A stretch of DNA of 64,000 nucleotides from assembly GCA_021107435.1 (NCBI GenBank), contig JAIOSV010000031.1:1-64000 (forward strand), read 5' to 3'. The notes under the pieces are model-generated. The model was not told the DNA's origin and ran no database searches. It saw only the letters and a list, made by a program, of their open reading frames with translations. A program made the translations under genes and the position numbers. This DNA is from Candidatus Sabulitectum sp. (lineage in GTDB: Bacteria > Fermentibacterota > Fermentibacteria > Fermentibacterales > JCC-6). How positions within the stretch are numbered: position 1 is the stretch's first letter; every line of letters starts with the position of its first letter. Of this stretch, positions 16,643 through 25,564 are shown in pieces.

Positions 16643-17131
16643 GTGCTGTATTTTTCCTTCGGTTCAAACATGTCCGAAAAACGTTTGCTTCGGCGAATCA
16701 GGGCACTGAAACTGGGTGTTGCCTTATTAACCGGACACAGCCTTCGTTTCCATAAGTCAAGCGAAGCAGACGGCAGTGCCAAGTGCGACATTCTGGAAAC
16801 CGGAAAATCTGAGGACATTGTTTTCGGCGTAATCTATGACATTGACCAATCACAAAAACACATTCTTGACAGATACGAAGGCCTCGGCTTCGGCTACGAC
16901 ATGAAAACGGTCTCCGTGAAGCTTGATGATGAATTCCTTGAAGCTTTCACCTACTACGCCACCAGCATTGATACATCACTCAAACCGTATCACTGGTACA
17001 AACAGCATGTTCTTGAAGGAGCTATTGAAAACAGAATGCCGGAAGAATACATCGGAAGTATTGAAGCAGTTGAAGCCATCACAGATAAAAATGCCGAAAG
17101 ACGCCGGAGAGAGCTGTCCATCTACCAGTGA
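16643..17131 (+). CDS. gamma-glutamylcyclotransferase-like protein
   Basis: This 162-residue protein of the GGCT-like (AIG2/cyclotransferase) fold has an N-terminal YFSFGSNMSEKRLLRRI, matching the family's YGSNM substrate-binding loop, and the GVIYDIDQSQKHILDRYEG segment. GGCT enzymes release 5-oxoproline from gamma-glutamyl amines or peptides; the substrate here is unknown. The GTG start is supported by AGGGGG four bases upstream and by the motif lying at the N-terminus as usual. It is a single gene with its own promoter; no neighbouring glutathione genes are seen. Confidence 0.82.
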   Translation: MLYFSFGSNMSEKRLLRRIRALKLGVALLTGHSLRFHKSSEADGSAKCDILETGKSEDIVFGVIYDIDQSQKHILDRYEGLGFGYDMKTVSVKLDDEFLEAFTYYATSIDTSLKPYHWYKQHVLEGAIENRMPEEYIGSIEAVEAITDKNAERRRRELSIYQ

Positions 17132-17206
17132 TCTCCAACGGCAGCTGAATCCATTGCAGTCTACGGAATTTCCTGTATATGGAACCTCGAAAACAGATTC
17201 AAACAG

Positions 17207-17252
17207 CGTTTAAAAAAAATACGAACAACGGGAGAGGAGCCTGTCCTCTCCC
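17207..17252 (-). terminator. rho-independent terminator of the first C25 peptidase gene
   Basis: The perfect 9-bp stem GGGAGAGGA / TCCTCTCCC (17230-17252) is followed on the minus strand by a T-rich tract (A-run on plus at about 17211-17219). Confidence 0.7.
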
Positions 17253-17275
17253 ATTACTCAAAAGCGATGGTATCT

Positions 17276-19678
17276 CTATCTGAGAACCATTACAGAATTC
17301 ACCTCTGAGAACTCAGGTGTGCTGAGCCTTACATGGTAAATACCCGCAGGAACAGTTCTTCCGTCAACATCTGACAGATCCCACACGATACTGTGGCTGC
17401 CTGCCTGCATCTGCTCATTAACAAGAGTCGTCACTCTGCGTCCACCAAGGTCGTAAACCTCAATGGAAACCAGAGAAGGTGCCGCTACGCTGAAAGAAAG
17501 TGATGCGGTCTCTACAGCCGGATTGGGACTCACCGGACTGAACCGGTTTACCGTTACAGGAGAGGCTGTCTGCTCTGTGCCTACGCCTGTAACAGTGATA
17601 GTTCCCTGATAGGAATAATGGTTCCGAGCCCACACAGTTGCACCGATGGAACCTGTAGTAGCCGGCGTGGCGAAAAGACTTACCTGCCCCGAAGCGTCAG
17701 TGTAGCCCACAACATAGGTCTCCCCGGTTTTCCAGTTGCCCTTCTGTATGCAGACCCTGGCATTTTCAACAGGGCTGCCTCCTGATGTGACGGTAAAGGC
17801 CACTGGTGTATCGCCGTTAATGGATGAAACATGTGAAACTGTAAGGTCCGCTGCTGCTTCAGTCCACATTGGAAGCTCCGGGTCTCCAAAGAGATTATAG
17901 TCTTTTAAGCACCAGTCCATGTACACACTGTCTGGAGGACTGTAAAAGTCCATACTGGTTCCATGGGCTATTCCAAGGTTGTAGATATCAGTCTGCCAGT
18001 GATCCTGGTAGAACCTTATGCAGAGCATCTCGCTGGGTCCTGTGCACGGGCCTGAAAAGTTACCAAAACCGTAGCGGCTGTTGAAGCAGCCGAATCCGCC
18101 TCCGTTGGGTGAGTTGAGCCAGGCATCCCCGCAGCATTCGTAACCGTCAAGATGGCCGATATAGCAGGAAATAGACTGCCAGAGAGCAGGCAGGTGTCCA
18201 CTTGAAATATTTGTCTGAGCCATGATGTGATCAGTTGTGTAGTTGCTGCTCGCAGAGGTCCACATGTAGGTCTGTGATCCGTGACTGGCATGGTAAACAT
18301 GGTGCGGGCCGGCATCAATCATGTTTATGGTATTCTGATAATTATTTGTGCCAGTGGATTCGTAAAGCTTCTCCTCTTCCCAGGCTCCTGAAGGAATGAA
18401 AGTGGAGATGGATTCGGCGCTTGCGCTGCCGGGAATGTAGGGAGAACTCCAGAGAATTCCCGTTGTGTATCCGATTCGCAATTCCCTGGGAGCTGTCTCG
18501 AAATAATCAACAGACTGAATACCCTCGTAGATAAACACCTTGTCCAGGAAGATGTCCGCCTCGGCAGCAGTGTTCACACTGGCTCTTCCAACCCAGAGGT
18601 CTGGATGGTAATCAACCTGGTCATAGCTTGGAGGTTGGGGTGACTGGTAAGGATAGGGTACCTCACCCCATATAGTGTTACCGTTTGAGTTCCAGAGATC
18701 AGCACCGGGAGCTGTGTCATTAATGTCCACGAAGTAAAGATCAGCAGGTGCTTCCTCTGTCAGACTGGAGCTGCCTACAAGAAGTGCATCGCGGCATTCA
18801 ACTTTATCGTCATCACCGAAGATCAGCACATAATCCGTACCGTCATCACGACAGTCGGTGAGAAATGCTCTCATCTCCTGTTGAAGATCGGCGCATGAGT
18901 AATTGGCCTCAACCCATGTCGTTGTGTAAACACTGGCAGGTATGCCCTTTGCGGTCTTCCAGTCAGCAAGCTCCTGTGCCTGAGACTGGTAGTCCGGATG
19001 AGTGATTATTACATACTGACCGTAAATAAGATCCTTAGGGGCAACGATGGCAGCGCCGGAACCGCTAACACCTTCGGGATTCAGGACAAGTCTTCCGGCG
19101 ATATCCATGGACATATCCTCACTTGACTGTGTCCTTCTGCTTACAAGTCGTGTGGCTTCATCTTCTTCGTACTGAACACTGAGGGTAAGACTGCTGAGTA
19201 CCTGAATTGTCTTTGTGGTCGGATTCCATCTCACCGGATGAATACTCACATACGCAATGGGAATTCCCCAGTACACGCTTGAACTGGTAAGTACTGCGGG
19301 CATTGCCGGAAAATATGAATCTCTGGAGTAAATGTGCTGATCAGGTTCAGCCTGAACATGGTCTATGCCGGCGGAAATGGGAACACACCCGCTGGAAGGC
19401 TGAACTTCATACCTGCCTGAAAGGGTCTCCCAGTTCTCGTCGCTAACCTCAATCCGGGTAGCAGAGCAACCTGTGGGAAGAGCAATTCTTACCGGCATGA
19501 TGGGCAGAGCAGGGGTTCCCGGAGTGAACATGCTGGGCATACCGCTGATGTAAACAGCGGTGTAAAGCCCCTCCCGGGTTATGTTCAGATCAGTTCCGTC
19601 AAAAGGCACCGATACAGTAAGCTCTCCCGCAGAGGCAAGAAAGACACAACACAAAATAACAGATAAAAGAGTTTTCAT
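17276..19678 (-). CDS. secreted C25 (gingipain-like) cysteine peptidase with T9SS-type sorting domain
   Basis: The start at 19678 gives 800 residues and a clean signal peptide (MKTLLSVILCCVFLASAG); a GTG ten codons earlier has no ribosome site. A propeptide-like region occupies about 20-215. The catalytic C25 domain follows, with the histidine motif VYHASHGS at about 461-468 and the catalytic cysteine in SISCYIG at about 505. Ig-like domains and a C-terminal T9SS type A sorting domain end it (SPNPAVETASLSFSV, SIEVYDLGGRRVTTLV, AGIYHVRLS). It would digest extracellular protein or process surface proteins. A paralogue of the same architecture lies at 26320-28692 on the other strand. Activity is predicted, not known; the zymogen would need removal of the propeptide. 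Confidence 0.9.
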   Translation of the reverse strand: MKTLLSVILCCVFLASAGELTVSVPFDGTDLNITREGLYTAVYISGMPSMFTPGTPALPIMPVRIALPTGCSATRIEVSDENWETLSGRYEVQPSSGCVPISAGIDHVQAEPDQHIYSRDSYFPAMPAVLTSSSVYWGIPIAYVSIHPVRWNPTTKTIQVLSSLTLSVQYEEDEATRLVSRRTQSSEDMSMDIAGRLVLNPEGVSGSGAAIVAPKDLIYGQYVIITHPDYQSQAQELADWKTAKGIPASVYTTTWVEANYSCADLQQEMRAFLTDCRDDGTDYVLIFGDDDKVECRDALLVGSSSLTEEAPADLYFVDINDTAPGADLWNSNGNTIWGEVPYPYQSPQPPSYDQVDYHPDLWVGRASVNTAAEADIFLDKVFIYEGIQSVDYFETAPRELRIGYTTGILWSSPYIPGSASAESISTFIPSGAWEEEKLYESTGTNNYQNTINMIDAGPHHVYHASHGSQTYMWTSASSNYTTDHIMAQTNISSGHLPALWQSISCYIGHLDGYECCGDAWLNSPNGGGFGCFNSRYGFGNFSGPCTGPSEMLCIRFYQDHWQTDIYNLGIAHGTSMDFYSPPDSVYMDWCLKDYNLFGDPELPMWTEAAADLTVSHVSSINGDTPVAFTVTSGGSPVENARVCIQKGNWKTGETYVVGYTDASGQVSLFATPATTGSIGATVWARNHYSYQGTITVTGVGTEQTASPVTVNRFSPVSPNPAVETASLSFSVAAPSLVSIEVYDLGGRRVTTLVNEQMQAGSHSIVWDLSDVDGRTVPAGIYHVRLSTPEFSEVNSVMVLR

Positions 19679-19726
19679 AGCCAGTACAGCTCCTGTCTTT
19701 AAGGGCACAATTCAATACACTCATCG

Positions 19727-19755
19727 AAGATAAGCCGTATATATATATTTAGCAA
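19727..19755 (-). promoter_or_regulatory. candidate promoter for the first C25 peptidase gene
   Basis: On the minus strand TTGCTA and TATCTT are 17 bases apart, about 50 bases upstream of the ATG. The spacer is an AT-repeat (ATATATATATA). Confidence 0.45.
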
Positions 19756-19770
19756 GTAGTATGATCTGAT

Positions 19771-20907
19771 TTATCTGAGTGCTTCAGTACCGCTGAATTC
19801 CCTGTCCAGTTTCATAGCGCTCAGCACCATTTTGTCTTCCCCGGTGGATTCACCTGCGATCAGTCTGGCCATTACTTCACCGGCGCCCGGGCCCAGCATG
19901 AAGCCCTGACCGCACATACCGACTGCCGCATAATATCCCTCAGGGCCAACCTGTCCGATGATCGGAGTGCCATCCGGAGTCTGGGGGTAACAACCCCGCC
20001 AGGTTCTTCTAACTTTGATATTTGCCAGTCCGGGGTAAAGCTTAACCATTCGACTTGCAACCTGCGGCAAAAAAGCAGACGTCTCCTCTGTGCCTTTCCC
20101 AGGTATTGGCGGATCAGGTGTAATACAGAATACGACCTGGCCTGTACTGTACTGGTAGAAATAGTAGTTGGCACTGCCAGACACTTTGCTGATATCCACA
20201 ACCATAGGATTAAAGAAACGCTGAACCGGCTCTGTGATTCCTGCTTCGTGCATATCCGGATAAACAGGCAGATCAACACCAGCCATGGCTCCTACTTCCC
20301 GTCCGAATGATCCCGCACAGTTTATCACTCTTGCACAGGTGTACTCGCCTTTATCCGTTGTAACAGTGAAAACACTGCCTTTTTTAATGGATGTTACTGT
20401 TTCACCGAAGCGGAATTCCGCACCGAGTTTAACCGCGTATCTGTGAAAAGCGTATGAACTTTCCATGGGACTGGCGCTGCCGTCCTCCGGAGAAAATGTT
20501 CCGCCAAGAAGCCCTTCCGGATTGATCCCAGGTACTATTTCTCTAATTTCCCCGGCGCTGTACCATCTGATGTTCAGCCCTGCTTTCTGCTTGGCTGGCA
20601 CCAGTTCCTGAAGCGCTCCTGATATGGCTTCAGTGTATGCTACAAAGGTATAACCTCCCATATACCAGCCTATATCGTCTCCGTGAATTTCCTCCCAGGT
20701 GGAGAATGTTTTGAGGGAATGAAGACTGAGGGCAATCTTCGCCGGATCACTGTGCGTAGCCCTTATACCACCGATAGCGCATTTGTTGTTACCCTGACCG
20801 GAGGAATTGCCTCTGTCTATAACAAGAGTTTTGATGCCTCTCTCAGCCAGCGACATGGCAGTGGGTGTTCCCACTGAACCGGCACCGATAATTATGACAT
20901 CGTGCAT
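19771..20907 (-). CDS. FAD-dependent amine/imino-acid dehydrogenase subunit (DAO family)
   Basis: This 378-residue DAO-fold flavoprotein has the FAD Rossmann motif IIIGAGSVGTPTAMSLAERG at the N-terminus, the second glycine-rich GNNKCAIGGIRATHSD and the C-terminal MCGQGFMLGPGAGE that cradles the flavin. Relatives are sarcosine/dimethylglycine oxidase beta subunits, HcnC and proline or hydroxyproline dehydrogenases, which oxidise secondary amines. It overlaps the 690-residue iron-sulfur flavoprotein gene by one base, so the two are likely subunits of one enzyme: this one oxidises the substrate and the other passes the electrons on. The substrate cannot be named from the sequence. Confidence 0.82.
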   Translation of the reverse strand: MHDVIIIGAGSVGTPTAMSLAERGIKTLVIDRGNSSGQGNNKCAIGGIRATHSDPAKIALSLHSLKTFSTWEEIHGDDIGWYMGGYTFVAYTEAISGALQELVPAKQKAGLNIRWYSAGEIREIVPGINPEGLLGGTFSPEDGSASPMESSYAFHRYAVKLGAEFRFGETVTSIKKGSVFTVTTDKGEYTCARVINCAGSFGREVGAMAGVDLPVYPDMHEAGITEPVQRFFNPMVVDISKVSGSANYYFYQYSTGQVVFCITPDPPIPGKGTEETSAFLPQVASRMVKLYPGLANIKVRRTWRGCYPQTPDGTPIIGQVGPEGYYAAVGMCGQGFMLGPGAGEVMARLIAGESTGEDKMVLSAMKLDREFSGTEALR

Positions 20908-22979
20908 TACTCTTCCTCTCTTCCGCAGAAATATCCCAACCTGGTCTCAGCGAAGAGAGGTCTTTCGGTAAAATCTGTAATCTCATCAGGATTAATACCT
21001 TCAGCTCTGACAATTCGGGAGATGAGAGTTTTGCATGTTTTGCCTCCACAGGCACCGAAGCCTGCTCTTGTTCTGGCCTTCAGCTCATTCATATCTCTTA
21101 CGCCCTCACGAAGGATCTTTCTTATCTCACCGGCAGTAACTCGTTCGCACCGGCAGACAATTGAATCATCATCTATCGGGATATCAGGAACAAATTCTTC
21201 TGAGTCTGTAACTTCCGGGTTTTGAATTCTTACTCCGGCCACTCTGTTGGCAATGTTTTCCGGAACCTCAATATCCAGAAGCATGGTCGATGGATAGCCC
21301 GGAGCATTTTTCAGGCTTACCACGGTACCGGAACCCAAGGACAATCCCTCCCATTCAGTTACCGTAACAATTTGACCTTTCTCAAGAACCCAGTCACCAA
21401 GCTCCCACGGGATTGTCACGGTTGGCAATTTGCTGTTCTTTCTGTAATCAACAAGAGTAATCGCCAGACCGGGACAGACAGCAACGCATTTTCTGCATCC
21501 GATACAGCCGTCAGTATACTCCGGAAGGCCCATGACAGGATGACCGTCTGTTGTGATAAGCCCCTGGGGACAAACTGTCATACAGGGGTTACACGGTATT
21601 TCCTGGAAGCAGTGGATAACCGGGAACACTCCTTCCTTAACAGTAGAATCAATGTATTCCGCCACAGGCCCGCCCGGGCTTTTCAGCACTTCCGCTTTCT
21701 CCAGCCAGTCTCCGGGAATCTCAACCGGTTCTCCCCGCAGAGAAAAGGCTATTTTTCTGCCGCAGATTCTTCCGCCGAACATGGCAGCACTTGCTTCAGC
21801 AATTTCTTCGGCGTCTCCAGTAAGCATCGAAGGAATACCAAACTTAAGAGCTTTGCTGTGAAACTCGTTTACGGAACTGAGACCGACGGCAATCAGGAGC
21901 GTGTCAACTTTATAATTTCTCTCCGTACCGGGAATTGGGTTAAAATTTTCATCTATGCCTGCGATAGTGACACTTTCAAGGTTCTCATCTCCGTGGGCAG
22001 CCAGTATTGTATGTCTTGTGTAAACAGGTACACCCATACGGACAATCTTGTCAGCATGAACTTTGTAGCCGCCGCACCTCTCCATTCCCTCCGCAAGGCC
22101 CACCACTGTCATACCAGCCTGAAGAGCATGGTAAGCGCCAATGAGACCAACATTACCTCCGCCGAGAATAAACAGTCTTTCCGAACATCGAATCTGATCC
22201 CGGTTCACAAGAGTCTGGAACGCTCCAGCTCCATACACTCCTGGAAGAGTACATCCGGGAAAGGGAAATGATTTTTCCCTGGCGCCTGCTGCCACAAGGA
22301 GCTGCCTGGGTCTAACGATCTTGTAGCCTTCAGGTTTCCTCACTCCCAGAGTACCGTCACTGAAAACAGCAAGCACAATTGAATTCATCCAGATATCAAC
22401 ACCGGGAAGTTCCCGCAGTTCTTCGGCAAGTATTTCCGCGATCTTTGTTCCTCTGACTCCGGCCCTGCAATCCTCTTCTGATCCAAAGAACTTGTGTGTC
22501 TGAAGAACCAGTTTCCCGCCAAGTCTATCCTTGTCATCCACAAGAATCACATTAAACCCCGAGGATACCAGCTCTTTGGCGGCAGCCATACCGGAAGGAC
22601 CTGCTCCTATGATCAAAACATCAGTTTCAATACTTTCCGGAGATTTTACCGAAGACGAGTCCAGTTCCCCAAGCACGGGAAGACCCTCCACGGACTGAAC
22701 CACCATTCCATCCTCAACAGGTACAATGCAACTCTTCAGGGGAACACCGTTTATGATCAATGTGCATTGGGAACACTGTCCGTTGGCGCAGAAAATACCC
22801 TGTGCGGCTCCGTCTTTGTGATGATGACCGAAAATGTGTTCACCACCGGCGAATACAGCCGAGGAAACCATTTCCCCTGTCCTGCCCACCATCTCTCTTC
22901 CGTTGAAGGTAAATTTTACCCAGCTGTCAGGAAGAACTGGTAAAACAGGATGTCGCTGAATTCTGGCTTCAATTTTCAA
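20907..22979 (-). CDS. multi-cofactor FAD/iron-sulfur dehydrogenase subunit (HcnAB/sarcosine-oxidase-alpha-like)
   Basis: This 690-residue fusion comprises an N-terminal 2Fe-2S domain (CANGQCSQCTLIINGVPLKSC, near residues 65-85), a pyridine-nucleotide/FAD oxidoreductase domain (IIGAGPSGMAAAKEL and LFILGGGNVGLIGAYHA), two 4Fe-4S clusters (CNPCMTVCPQGL and CIGCRKCVAVCPGL, about 460-510), and a C-terminal BFD-type 2Fe-2S domain (CRCERVTAGEI ... GFGACGGKTC). The parts match HcnA+HcnB and the electron-transfer subunits of D-hydroxyproline/opine/proline dehydrogenases fused with a ferredoxin. It likely accepts electrons from the adjacent DAO subunit and delivers them to ferredoxin or NAD(P). The TTG start is supported by GGAG in AAAGGAGAGAGG. 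Operon order: zinc-ribbon protein, this gene, DAO subunit. Confidence 0.85.
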   Translation of the reverse strand: MKIEARIQRHPVLPVLPDSWVKFTFNGREMVGRTGEMVSSAVFAGGEHIFGHHHKDGAAQGIFCANGQCSQCTLIINGVPLKSCIVPVEDGMVVQSVEGLPVLGELDSSSVKSPESIETDVLIIGAGPSGMAAAKELVSSGFNVILVDDKDRLGGKLVLQTHKFFGSEEDCRAGVRGTKIAEILAEELRELPGVDIWMNSIVLAVFSDGTLGVRKPEGYKIVRPRQLLVAAGAREKSFPFPGCTLPGVYGAGAFQTLVNRDQIRCSERLFILGGGNVGLIGAYHALQAGMTVVGLAEGMERCGGYKVHADKIVRMGVPVYTRHTILAAHGDENLESVTIAGIDENFNPIPGTERNYKVDTLLIAVGLSSVNEFHSKALKFGIPSMLTGDAEEIAEASAAMFGGRICGRKIAFSLRGEPVEIPGDWLEKAEVLKSPGGPVAEYIDSTVKEGVFPVIHCFQEIPCNPCMTVCPQGLITTDGHPVMGLPEYTDGCIGCRKCVAVCPGLAITLVDYRKNSKLPTVTIPWELGDWVLEKGQIVTVTEWEGLSLGSGTVVSLKNAPGYPSTMLLDIEVPENIANRVAGVRIQNPEVTDSEEFVPDIPIDDDSIVCRCERVTAGEIRKILREGVRDMNELKARTRAGFGACGGKTCKTLISRIVRAEGINPDEITDFTERPLFAETRLGYFCGREEE

Positions 22980-22999
22980 TTCCTCTCTCCTTTAAGATA

Positions 23000-23335
23000 C
23001 TATCTGCGGTGCCATTTCCCGGCATATCTGGCCCCGCCCCGGCTGGCTTTGACAAAACCTCTGCATTCCGGGAATCTTATGCAGCGCCACACCCTCAGGT
23101 GAGGATATTCATACCTTTCGGTGTCACCGCCGCAGTGTGGACATCTTGGAGTGTTGGGGCCGGTTATTTTTTTATCAGCCTTTTTGAATTCTTCTTTCAG
23201 CCGTCTGTATTGGTCCTTCTTCGAAGAACCTGTAAATTCCGCAATAACCTTCCTTACAAGAAAGAAGCCCACGATAACAGCACCTGTGACAGAAAACAGC
23301 TTGAAAAGTTCCACTACATTTACCCCGCTGATCAA
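23000..23335 (-). CDS. membrane-anchored zinc-ribbon protein, unknown
   Basis: This protein of about 111 residues has one N-terminal transmembrane helix (LFKLFSVTGAVIVGFFLVRKV), a charged linker (KKDQYRRLKEEFKKADKK) and a C-terminal four-cysteine ribbon, CPHCGGDTERYEYPHLRVW then RCIRFPECRGF, close to the topoisomerase I C-terminal zinc finger pattern. The start is uncertain: TTG at 23335 is the longest, while GTG at 23314 has GGGG eight bases upstream and would still keep the helix. It lies 20 bases before the 690-residue dehydrogenase gene and is probably co-transcribed with it. Role unknown. Confidence 0.7.
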   Translation of the reverse strand: MISGVNVVELFKLFSVTGAVIVGFFLVRKVIAEFTGSSKKDQYRRLKEEFKKADKKITGPNTPRCPHCGGDTERYEYPHLRVWRCIRFPECRGFVKASRGGARYAGKWHRR

Positions 23336-23409
23336 ACTGGAAAAATACTCATTTCGGTCTGATTTGATAACACAATATACATACCTTTGACCAGACCCGA
23401 ATTAAGGCG

Positions 23410-23439
23410 TTGACACAAGCACACCTGCTACGGTAATAT
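23410..23439 (+). promoter_or_regulatory. sigma-70-type promoter for the EF-G-like gene
   Basis: A perfect TTGACA is separated by 18 bases from TAATAT, about 70 bases upstream of the ATG at 23512. Confidence 0.6.
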
Positions 23440-23511
23440 TCAGTCTCTGCAAAGAATAAGTAATGAGCATATTAATTTATAGTAAAACTAAATAACACAC
23501 CGGAGATAGCC

Positions 23512-25560
23512 ATGAAAAATTATAACTCTGAGAAACTGAGAACCGTTTCCGTACTTGGTCACGGTTCCGTTGGCAAAACAAGCTTCTGCGATGCGATGCT
23601 TTTCGCGGGCGGAGGATGTGAAAGACTTGGAAGTGTTGACGATGGAACAAGTGTCTTCGATTACACTGCCGAAAGCAGGGAAAAGAAGCACAGCTTTGGA
23701 TCATCCATAGCCACATTGGACTGGAATAACTGCAAAGTCAACATCATTGATACTCCGGGGCTTGCAGACTTCCACGGAGAGACAATCGGCGCCATATCCG
23801 CCTCTGATACGGCCATTCTTCTTATTGACGGCAAGGACGGTGTGGAAGTTGGCAGCTTCAAAACCTGGAATTTCGCAAAAAAGGCGGATATTCCTGTATT
23901 CATCTATGTGAGCAGAATCGACAGGGAAAATACCAACTTCGAGAGAGTTCTTGAAGAAGCCAAAGAGATGTTCAACAAGCATGTTGTTCCCGTTGTCTTT
24001 CCAGTGATGGACGGGGATTCTTTTGTCGGTATAGTTAACGCAATAACCGGAAAAGCTGTGAATGCAGCCGGTAATGAGATTCCAATTCCCGACAGCGCAA
24101 AAGACCTCTATGAAGACTACAGAATGCAACTGATAGAAGAGGCTGCTGAAGCCGATGAAGAGCTGATGGAGTCTTTCTTCGCGAACGAAACTCTCACTGA
24201 AGCCGAACTGAAAAAGGGAATTAAACTTGCAGTCAAGAACCGGGGCATGTTCCCTCTCTACTGCGGTGCTTCAATTCCTCCAGTGGGTCAGAAGTTCGTA
24301 CTGGACGCAATCACAACATATTCTCCATCACCACTTGAGGCCAGCCCGGCTGCGGTAACTGAAGGAGATCCTGTTTCCCATGACCCCAAAGGCGGGTTTG
24401 TTGCCAGAGCCTTCAGTACCAAGCATGACAAGCATGTAGGCGACATGGTCTACATCAAGATTCTCCGCGGCTCTGCGGAAGGCTCGCAGGAAGCAATTAA
24501 CACAGCAAAGCATCAGACAGAAAGACTGGGCAACTACTATTACATGAACGGTTCTTCCAGAGAAGACGCGGACAGAATGATTGTGGGAGATGTCATAGCT
24601 GTGGCAAAGCTTAAAGGAACCATTACCAACGATGTTCTCTGTGACAAAGGCAGTCAGGTCAAGCTTGTTCCCATCTCCTTCCCCAACCCTGTATACAGAG
24701 CTGCGATAAGAGCAAAGAAACGTGGCGATGAAGACAAGATGGGTGCCGGTCTCCACAAACTGGGAGCAATGGACCCTACTTTCATTACAAAAAACGAATC
24801 CAGTATCGGGCAGACTACGGTCAGCGGTATGGGCGAACTCCATCTTATGACTATGCTGGCCCGTCTCAAGGATTTAAGTGGCGTGGAAGCAGAACTTTTC
24901 AAGCCCAGAATTGCCTATCAGGAAACCATTACAAAAAAAGCCTCCGGTGCCTACAAACACAGGAAGCAGTCCGGCGGCAGAGGACAGTACGGCCATGTAC
25001 TCATGAGAATTGAGCCCACCTCAAGAGGAGAGGGCTATTTGTTCGCCAGCGAAGTTTCCGGCGGCAATGTTCCTACAAAGTACATTCCCGCTGTTGAAAA
25101 GGGCGTTATTGAAGCAATGCACAGGGGTCCCATTTCCGGGAGTGAGGTCATTGACATAAAAGCTGTTGTCACCGATGGTTCGGCACACTCTGTTGATTCA
25201 TCTGATATGGCCTTCAAACTTGCTTCCAGCAAATGCTTCCAGAATCTTATGATGGAGGCTAATCCCATTCTTCTTGAACCGATAATGGCCCTTGAAATCA
25301 CTGTTCCGGATGATTTTATGGGTGATGTTATGGGTGATATAAACTCCAGGCGCGGGAAAATCCAGGGAATGGAAGCCAAGGGAGGTTTCCAGGTAATCAT
25401 GGCTGCTGTTCCCCAGGCCGAGCTTTATCAGTACACAAGCTCTCTTCGCTCTCTTACCCAGGCCCGTGGAAGCTTCACCCAGTCATTCTCACACTATGAG
25501 GCTACACCCAGAGAAGTTCAGCAGAAGATCATGGATGACTATCAGAAGGACGAGGACTGA
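23512..25560 (+). CDS. elongation factor G-like GTPase (EF-G2/TM_1651 type)
   Basis: This 682-residue protein has EF-G domain order: GTPase, domain II, then domains III-V. Motifs are G1 GHGSVGKTSF near residue 17, G3 IIDTPGLADF near 80, and domain IV with AYQETITKKASGAYKHRKQS and GGRGQYGHV. The usual G4 NKxD is replaced by VSRIDREN (about 140), as in the EF-G-like subgroup described from Thermus and Thermotoga, so this is not the canonical translocase. Its function in that group is not settled, perhaps a ribosome factor under stress. The ATG follows CGGAG. It has its own promoter and is followed four bases later by a secreted-protein gene. Confidence 0.9.
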   Translation: MKNYNSEKLRTVSVLGHGSVGKTSFCDAMLFAGGGCERLGSVDDGTSVFDYTAESREKKHSFGSSIATLDWNNCKVNIIDTPGLADFHGETIGAISASDTAILLIDGKDGVEVGSFKTWNFAKKADIPVFIYVSRIDRENTNFERVLEEAKEMFNKHVVPVVFPVMDGDSFVGIVNAITGKAVNAAGNEIPIPDSAKDLYEDYRMQLIEEAAEADEELMESFFANETLTEAELKKGIKLAVKNRGMFPLYCGASIPPVGQKFVLDAITTYSPSPLEASPAAVTEGDPVSHDPKGGFVARAFSTKHDKHVGDMVYIKILRGSAEGSQEAINTAKHQTERLGNYYYMNGSSREDADRMIVGDVIAVAKLKGTITNDVLCDKGSQVKLVPISFPNPVYRAAIRAKKRGDEDKMGAGLHKLGAMDPTFITKNESSIGQTTVSGMGELHLMTMLARLKDLSGVEAELFKPRIAYQETITKKASGAYKHRKQSGGRGQYGHVLMRIEPTSRGEGYLFASEVSGGNVPTKYIPAVEKGVIEAMHRGPISGSEVIDIKAVVTDGSAHSVDSSDMAFKLASSKCFQNLMMEANPILLEPIMALEITVPDDFMGDVMGDINSRRGKIQGMEAKGGFQVIMAAVPQAELYQYTSSLRSLTQARGSFTQSFSHYEATPREVQQKIMDDYQKDED

Positions 25561-25564
25561 TATT

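Noticed and set aside
21222-22271. 349-codon plus-strand frame
   Set aside because: Antisense to the 690-residue dehydrogenase subunit whose cofactor motifs are unmistakable; no ribosome site or protein-like composition.
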